Shown piece by piece: positions 13,760-17,173 of a stretch of 17,173 nt of DNA (positions are counted from its first letter, which is position 1; each line of letters opens with the position of its first letter). Origin of the DNA: an uncultured Rubrobacteraceae bacterium (lineage in GTDB: Bacteria; Actinomycetota; Rubrobacteria; Rubrobacterales; Rubrobacteraceae); the NCBI GenBank assembly GCA_902806105.1, contig CADCVI010000019.1:1-17173 (forward strand). Direction: 5' to 3'. Position numbers and translations under genes: made by a program. Under the pieces are notes generated by a model. That model had not been told where the DNA came from, made no database searches, and worked only from the letters and a program-made list of their open reading frames with translations.

Positions 13760-14790
13760 TCGAGGCGAGCTACGTCGTCCCGATCCGGCGCTCGGTACCC
13801 GAGGGGCCGGGGGAGCTCTCGGACTACCTGCGCCGGCTCCCGGGAGAGGTGGACGAGGTGATCGTGGTCGACGGCTCGCCACGGGAGGTCTTCGAGGCGC
13901 ACGCCGCCCTCTGGGGGGACGCCGTCCGGCACGTCCCCGTGGACCCCGGCTCCGTCACCCCGATGGGCAAGGTCGGCGGGGTCCTCACGGGGATAAGGCT
14001 CGCGCGCAACGAGGCCGTCGTGATCGGCGACGACGACGTCTTCTACACCCCCGAGGGGCTCGCCTGCGTCGTGGACCTCCTGGGAAGGGCACACGTCGTC
14101 CGGCCCCAGAACTACTTTGACCCCCTGCCGTGGCACGCGCTCTGGGACACGGGCCGCACGCTCCTCAACCGCCTCTGGGGGGGAGATTGGCCGGGCACCC
14201 TGGGGGTGCGCCGCTCGGCGGTCCTCGCAACGGGCGGCTACGACGGGGGCGCGATGTTCGAGAACCTGGAGCTCGTGCGCACGGTGCGGGCGGCGGGTGG
14301 AGTGGAGGAGGCCCCGCTCGACCTCTTCGTCCTGCGCCGCCCGCCGGATTCCCGCCACTTCTTCTCCCAGCGCGTGCGCCAGGCCTACGACGAGTTCGCC
14401 AGGCCGGGGCGCATGGCGATCTCCCTCACGGTGCTGCCCGCGTCCATGGTCCTCGCCGCGCGCGGCCGGTGGAGGATCCTTGCGGCGGGGGCCGGGATCA
14501 TCTCGGCGCTCGCGGAGTGGGGGAGGAGGCGGGCCGGCGGGCGGACGGTCTTCCCGGCTCTTGCCTCGCTCCTGGCCCCGGCCTGGGTGGCGGAGCGCGC
14601 GGTCTGCGCGTGGCTCGCGCTCGGCTCGCTCGTCTTCCGGGGAGGTATACCTTATGGTAGTTCTGTGCTGAAGCTCGCGGCCAACAGCGAGCGGGAACTT
14701 CGGAGGCGGCACGCGGGAGCGATCGCAGCTGCGACCCCCGTGGAAGGTGAGAGGATGTTGGGAGGGAGGCGAGATGGCGACGGCGTCTGA
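13756..14790 (+). CDS. Family 2 glycosyltransferase with C-terminal membrane segments
   Basis: A 344-residue GT2-like enzyme. The N-terminal Rossmann-type part reads ASYVVPIRRSVPEG, VDEVIVVDGSP and then the metal/nucleotide-sugar acidic motif EAVVIGDDDVFYTPEG (about 89-104), which supplies the DXD-like site. GTLGVRRSAVLATGGYDGG and a downstream ENLELVR follow, as in GT2 enzymes. From about residue 218 it has hydrophobic segments (MAISLTVLPASMVLA, ILAAGAGIISALA, FPALASLLAPAWVAERAVCAWLALGSLVF), then RGGIPYGSSVLKLAANS, like the tail of membrane GT2 enzymes that act on lipid carriers. The GTG start overlaps the methyltransferase stop; GGGAGG (13748-13753) is close upstream. The sugar and acceptor cannot be named. 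Confidence 0.78.
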   Translation: MIEASYVVPIRRSVPEGPGELSDYLRRLPGEVDEVIVVDGSPREVFEAHAALWGDAVRHVPVDPGSVTPMGKVGGVLTGIRLARNEAVVIGDDDVFYTPEGLACVVDLLGRAHVVRPQNYFDPLPWHALWDTGRTLLNRLWGGDWPGTLGVRRSAVLATGGYDGGAMFENLELVRTVRAAGGVEEAPLDLFVLRRPPDSRHFFSQRVRQAYDEFARPGRMAISLTVLPASMVLAARGRWRILAAGAGIISALAEWGRRRAGGRTVFPALASLLAPAWVAERAVCAWLALGSLVFRGGIPYGSSVLKLAANSERELRRRHAGAIAAATPVEGERMLGGRRDGDGV

Positions 14791-15589
14791 GAGGGACGGT
14801 GCCAGGCGGTCCCCCAACCCCTTCGACGGCGAGGTAGCCCGGAAGAACAGTTCCTACGCGGCCTTCTCCGGAGGCAGGCTGGTGCGGATGCCCCGGGGCG
14901 GGCGGGCTGCGCCCCTCCAGGAGTTCGTCCACGACTCGTTCCGCTCGCTCGTCCTGAACCCGATGTTCTCGTGCGTGGGGGCGAAGTCCGCGGTCCGGCG
15001 CGGCGGCTATCGCTTCGGTCTCTACGACACCCTTGGCTCGCCGGGGACTACCGCCGGTCTCGCCCGCGACCTCTTCGAGTTCGTGGAGGAGCAGCCCGAT
15101 CTCGACGGGGAGTTCACGACGTTCGTGGCGAGCTTTCGAGGGCCGATAACGGCGGACGAGGGGCAGTTCGAGAGGGTGCTCTGGGCGCAGCTTCAGAAGC
15201 TTCACGAGGAGGACCGGCCGCACCACCCCTGGGACCCCGCGGTCAGCTCGGACCCCGAGGACTCGAACTTCGCGTTCAGCTTCGCGCAGAGGGCGTTCTT
15301 CGTGGTCGGATTGCACCCCGCGGCCTCCCGCTTCGCGCGCCGCTTCGCCTGGCCCACGCTGGTCTTCAACGCGCACGAGCAGTTCCAGAAGCTGCGCGAA
15401 GAGGGCAGATTCGGGCGCCTCAGGGAGGCCATACGAGCGAGGGACGAGCACCTGCAAGGGGACCTGAACCCCAACCTGAGCGACTTCGGCGAGTTCCCCG
15501 AGGCGCGCCAGTACTCAGGACGGCCCGCGGAGGAGGACTGGCGCTGCCCCTTCCACCCAGGATCCCCCGTCGATGGAGAGCAGGGCTGA
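14774..15589 (+). CDS. YqcI/YcgG (GntA-like) family putative heme-dependent N-hydroxylase
   Basis: A 271-residue YqcI/YcgG-family protein. Landmarks: PMFSCVGAKSAVRRG (63-77, with C67), YRFGLYDTLG (79-88), GLHPAASRFARRF (179-191, with H181), FNAHEQFQKLREEGRF (198-213, with H201) and the C-terminal WRCPFHP (256-262), the CPF-type signature that names the family in several databases. Characterised relatives such as GntA of guanitoxin biosynthesis are heme/iron-dependent N-hydroxylases of guanidino compounds; transferring that activity here is inference. The ATG at 14774 follows GGGAGGGAGG and overlaps the glycosyltransferase gene by 17 bases; an earlier ATG at 14747 lacks a good site. It is coupled to the next gene by TGATG. 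Confidence 0.82.
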   Translation: MATASERDGARRSPNPFDGEVARKNSSYAAFSGGRLVRMPRGGRAAPLQEFVHDSFRSLVLNPMFSCVGAKSAVRRGGYRFGLYDTLGSPGTTAGLARDLFEFVEEQPDLDGEFTTFVASFRGPITADEGQFERVLWAQLQKLHEEDRPHHPWDPAVSSDPEDSNFAFSFAQRAFFVVGLHPAASRFARRFAWPTLVFNAHEQFQKLREEGRFGRLREAIRARDEHLQGDLNPNLSDFGEFPEARQYSGRPAEEDWRCPFHPGSPVDGEQG

Positions 15590-16179
15590 TGCGGGGAGAA
15601 CGCGTGCGCATAGAGCCGCAGACGGGCCACGGCCTGGAGCTGAGGCGCGGCCAGGTTCTACGCATCATCGACCCCGAGGGCGAGCAGGTGTCGGACGTGA
15701 TGGCTTTCGCCGCGGGCGACAAGGCCGAGAAGCTCTCCAGCGGGCGGAGCATCGATTACAACAACACGATCTACCTCACGACCGGACACGTCCTCTACTC
15801 CAACCGGAGCCGCCCGATGTTCACGGTCCTCGAGGACACGGTAGGCCGCCACGACTTCCTCCTGACCCCGTGCAGCCCCGAGACCTTCGAGCTTCTGTAC
15901 GAGGGCCACGAGGGCTACCACCCGAGCTGCCTGGAGAACCTCACCGTAAACCTTCGGCCATTCGGCATCGAAGAAGACGACATCCCCACGACGTTCAACG
16001 TCTTCATGAACGTCGCGGTCTCCCCCGAGGGCGAGTTGGACATAGGGCCACCGCTCTCGAAGGCGGGGGACTACGTGGACCTGCGCGCGGAGATGGACCT
16101 CGTCGTCGGCGTGACGGCCTGCTCCGCCGAGAAGTCCAACAACGGCAGCTTCAAGCCGGTAGAGATAGAGGTCCGCTAG
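15589..16179 (+). CDS. DUF1989 protein (urea carboxylase-associated / carboxyguanidine deiminase-related)
   Basis: A 196-residue DUF1989 protein. Typical features are GEQVSDVMAFAAGD (31-44), the Arg-Ser/Asn-rich 'YNNTIYLTTGHVLYSNRSRPM' region (only landmarks quoted), HDFLLTPCS (88-96, with H88 and C95), HPSCLENL (111-118, with C114), PTTFNVFMN (133-141) and VTACSAEKSNNG (175-186, with C178). Members of this family sit beside urea carboxylase, and some form the two-subunit carboxyguanidine deiminase (CgdA/CgdB). Only one subunit-type gene is present here, and no urea carboxylase or allophanate hydrolase is visible. The ATG overlaps the preceding stop by one base. Last gene of the operon. Confidence 0.85.
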   Translation: MRGERVRIEPQTGHGLELRRGQVLRIIDPEGEQVSDVMAFAAGDKAEKLSSGRSIDYNNTIYLTTGHVLYSNRSRPMFTVLEDTVGRHDFLLTPCSPETFELLYEGHEGYHPSCLENLTVNLRPFGIEEDDIPTTFNVFMNVAVSPEGELDIGPPLSKAGDYVDLRAEMDLVVGVTACSAEKSNNGSFKPVEIEVR

Positions 16180-16193
16180 GGGTAGGGCCAGTC

Positions 16194-16221
16194 GTCCGGC
16201 CGCTTTCGGTGGCCGTGGGAC
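16194..16221. terminator. Hairpin between convergent DUF1989 and VOC genes
   Basis: GTCC-GGCC (16194-16201) pairs with GGCC (16211-16214) and GGGAC (16217-16221), with a 9-base loop (GCTTTCGGT) and a two-base bulge. It lies 15 bases after the DUF1989 stop and 26 bases after (in minus-strand direction) the VOC stop, so it could serve both. There is no T-run on either side. Confidence 0.45.
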
Positions 16222-16246
16222 GGTCGAGGGCCGAGTTCATCGTTTT

Positions 16247-16924
16247 CTACCGGCGAAGGCGCAGCGGTAGAGCCGGCCGGAAGTCGGCGCTCTGGCCCTG
16301 GCTACCGCGATCGAACTCGATCTCCACCAGATGTTCGCTGCCCATGTCGAATGAGGCGATGCCTGCTCGATGCAGTGCGCGCGCCGCGCCGGACATGGGC
16401 TTGTCGGTCGGAAGCGTGATGCGCAGCCCCGTGATTTCGACGACCCCTGTGGGGTGGACGAGCGGCTGGCGGTGCTCTGCGGGGAAGGCGTCGGGCCTTC
16501 CCCCGTACGGGGTGGAGAACAGGAATGGCTCGCTTGCGGCCGTCCCGGTAGCCACATCTATGCGCGATCCAGGTGGCAGGTAGGGCGGACGGTACTCCCA
16601 CGTCGCGAAAGGCAATGCCCGTTCGGCCGGCACGCGTCGCGCGCTCTGGCGTAAGCAGACGCCGAAAGGCGAGTATCCGCTGGAGCGGTACCTCCAACGC
16701 TCCCAGAGCCGCGCGGGAGCGATGGCCGGGCCGCGCACCTCTCGCTCGTCGTGGACCCACAGCAACTCGAGAAAAGCGTTGTGGAAGAAGAAGCGGCGGT
16801 TGGTCGTGCCCTGACCGGGGTGGGTGTTGGATGTGCCTTCGGCCAGGCCGAAAGCGACGAGCTGATCCGCTTCGGGCGCGCCCACCTCGGTACAAACGAA
16901 CACGTGATCGAGCTCGATCGTCAT
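16247..16924 (-). CDS. VOC-family (glyoxalase-like) protein
   Basis: A 225-residue protein opening MTIELDHVFVCTEVGAPEA, followed by NTHPGQGTTNRRFFFHNAFLELLWV (landmarks only): the beta-alpha-beta-beta-beta start of a vicinal oxygen chelate fold, with H7 and a later E as candidate metal ligands. The second half (TGVVEITGLRITLP, ALHRAGIASFDMGSEHLVEIEFDRG) completes the paired module, as in the Glyoxalase-like domain family. Substrate unknown. The ATG at 16924 was chosen for AAGGAGA (16929-16935); a 17-residue upstream extension to 16975 has no ribosome binding site. It converges on the four-gene operon and is probably unrelated to it. Confidence 0.82.
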   Translation of the reverse strand: MTIELDHVFVCTEVGAPEADQLVAFGLAEGTSNTHPGQGTTNRRFFFHNAFLELLWVHDEREVRGPAIAPARLWERWRYRSSGYSPFGVCLRQSARRVPAERALPFATWEYRPPYLPPGSRIDVATGTAASEPFLFSTPYGGRPDAFPAEHRQPLVHPTGVVEITGLRITLPTDKPMSGAARALHRAGIASFDMGSEHLVEIEFDRGSQGQSADFRPALPLRLRR

Positions 16925-17092
16925 AAACTCTCCTTGCCCTGCGCCTCGCACCGTCCGATCGAGGATCGGAACCATGCCTCGAAGTCTACGCCCTGCGGCC
17001 GGGTTGAGGGGGACGAGGAGGCGATCGGTCGGGTGCTCGGAGAACTGGGCGGAGAGGGCCGCGGGGACGAACCCGATTACCCCCCCGAGCTT

Positions 17093-17173
17093 CTAGCGGC
17101 CGTTGCCCAGGGCGCTCCCGACGACGCGCGCGGTAAGCGTGGCGGCTCCGAGAACCGTCCCGGCGAAGACGCC
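17093..17173 (-). CDS. C-terminal end of an unidentified protein (edge fragment)
   Basis: From the right edge, 26 codons (GVFAGTVLGAATLTARVVG followed by SALGNGR) run on the minus strand to a TAG at 17095-17093. Third positions are G or C in about 23 of 26 codons, and the residues look like the end of a membrane or Gly/Ala-rich protein. This is too short to name. The 168 bases between it and the VOC start show no gene; a long + strand open frame there reads as antisense background. Confidence 0.4.
   Translation of the reverse strand, partial: GVFAGTVLGAATLTARVVGSALGNGR

Noticed and set aside
15573..16583. 336-codon + strand frame over DUF1989 and VOC genes
   Set aside because: It crosses two well-supported genes in another frame and on the other strand, is Arg/Pro-rich, and has no domain.
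16925..17173. + strand open frame from the VOC leader to the right edge (E/G/D-rich)
   Set aside because: No start codon with a ribosome binding site, and its codon pattern is what an antisense frame of the minus-strand edge gene would give.

Overview
High-GC (about 68-70%) actinobacterial DNA. The gene content (LutABC, a CheB-CheR-PAS fusion, small Gly/Ala-rich four-helix membrane proteins, a winged-helix HTH_42-type protein) and the strong G/C preference at third codon positions suggest a Rubrobacter-like member of the Rubrobacteria. This placement is an impression from family resemblance, not a database result. No tRNA, rRNA, CRISPR array or intact insertion sequence was seen.

Left edge (1-1228, + strand): the C-terminal end of a winged-helix DNA-binding protein, a 328-base gap with two copies of a short near-palindrome, and a cupin-fold protein with both canonical cupin motifs. 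Next (minus strand, 1229-4138): a compact lutC-lutB-lutA block. Transcription order is lutA, lutB, lutC, encoding the three-part iron-sulfur L-lactate oxidation system. A TGGT-CT-ACCA inverted repeat of the type bound by FadR-family GntR regulators lies just upstream of lutA.

Centre (minus strand, 4224-11054): a three-gene signalling operon, in transcription order a CheB-CheR-PAS fusion, a soluble GAF/PAS histidine kinase of the HisKA_3 type, and a NarL/FixJ (LuxR-type) response regulator. The genes abut or overlap by a few bases, with a TACAAT -10 element just ahead of the first. No receptor, CheA, CheW or flagellar gene is in view, so this looks like a methylation/phosphorelay system that controls transcription. 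It runs in the same direction as lutABC, 85 bases upstream.

Middle gap (11055-12117): over 1 kb with no intact gene. It holds what looks like a decayed CheB methylesterase fragment on the + strand and two diverged copies, about 327 bases apart, of a roughly 150-base element. Each copy has an 11-base stem; the two stems differ by paired changes that keep pairing, while their loops differ in length by 5 bases. That pattern fits a structured RNA better than a coding region.

Right side (+ strand, 12118-16179): a small four-helix membrane protein, then a tightly overlapping four-gene operon: SAM-dependent methyltransferase, family 2 glycosyltransferase with membrane helices, YqcI/YcgG (GntA-like) putative N-hydroxylase, and DUF1989 (urea-carboxylase-associated/carboxyguanidine deiminase-related) protein. 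The last two families are both linked to guanidino or urea nitrogen chemistry, so this may be an undescribed small pathway that builds or modifies a guanidino or N-hydroxylated compound. A convergent glyoxalase-like (VOC) gene and the C-terminal tip of another minus-strand gene close the window.
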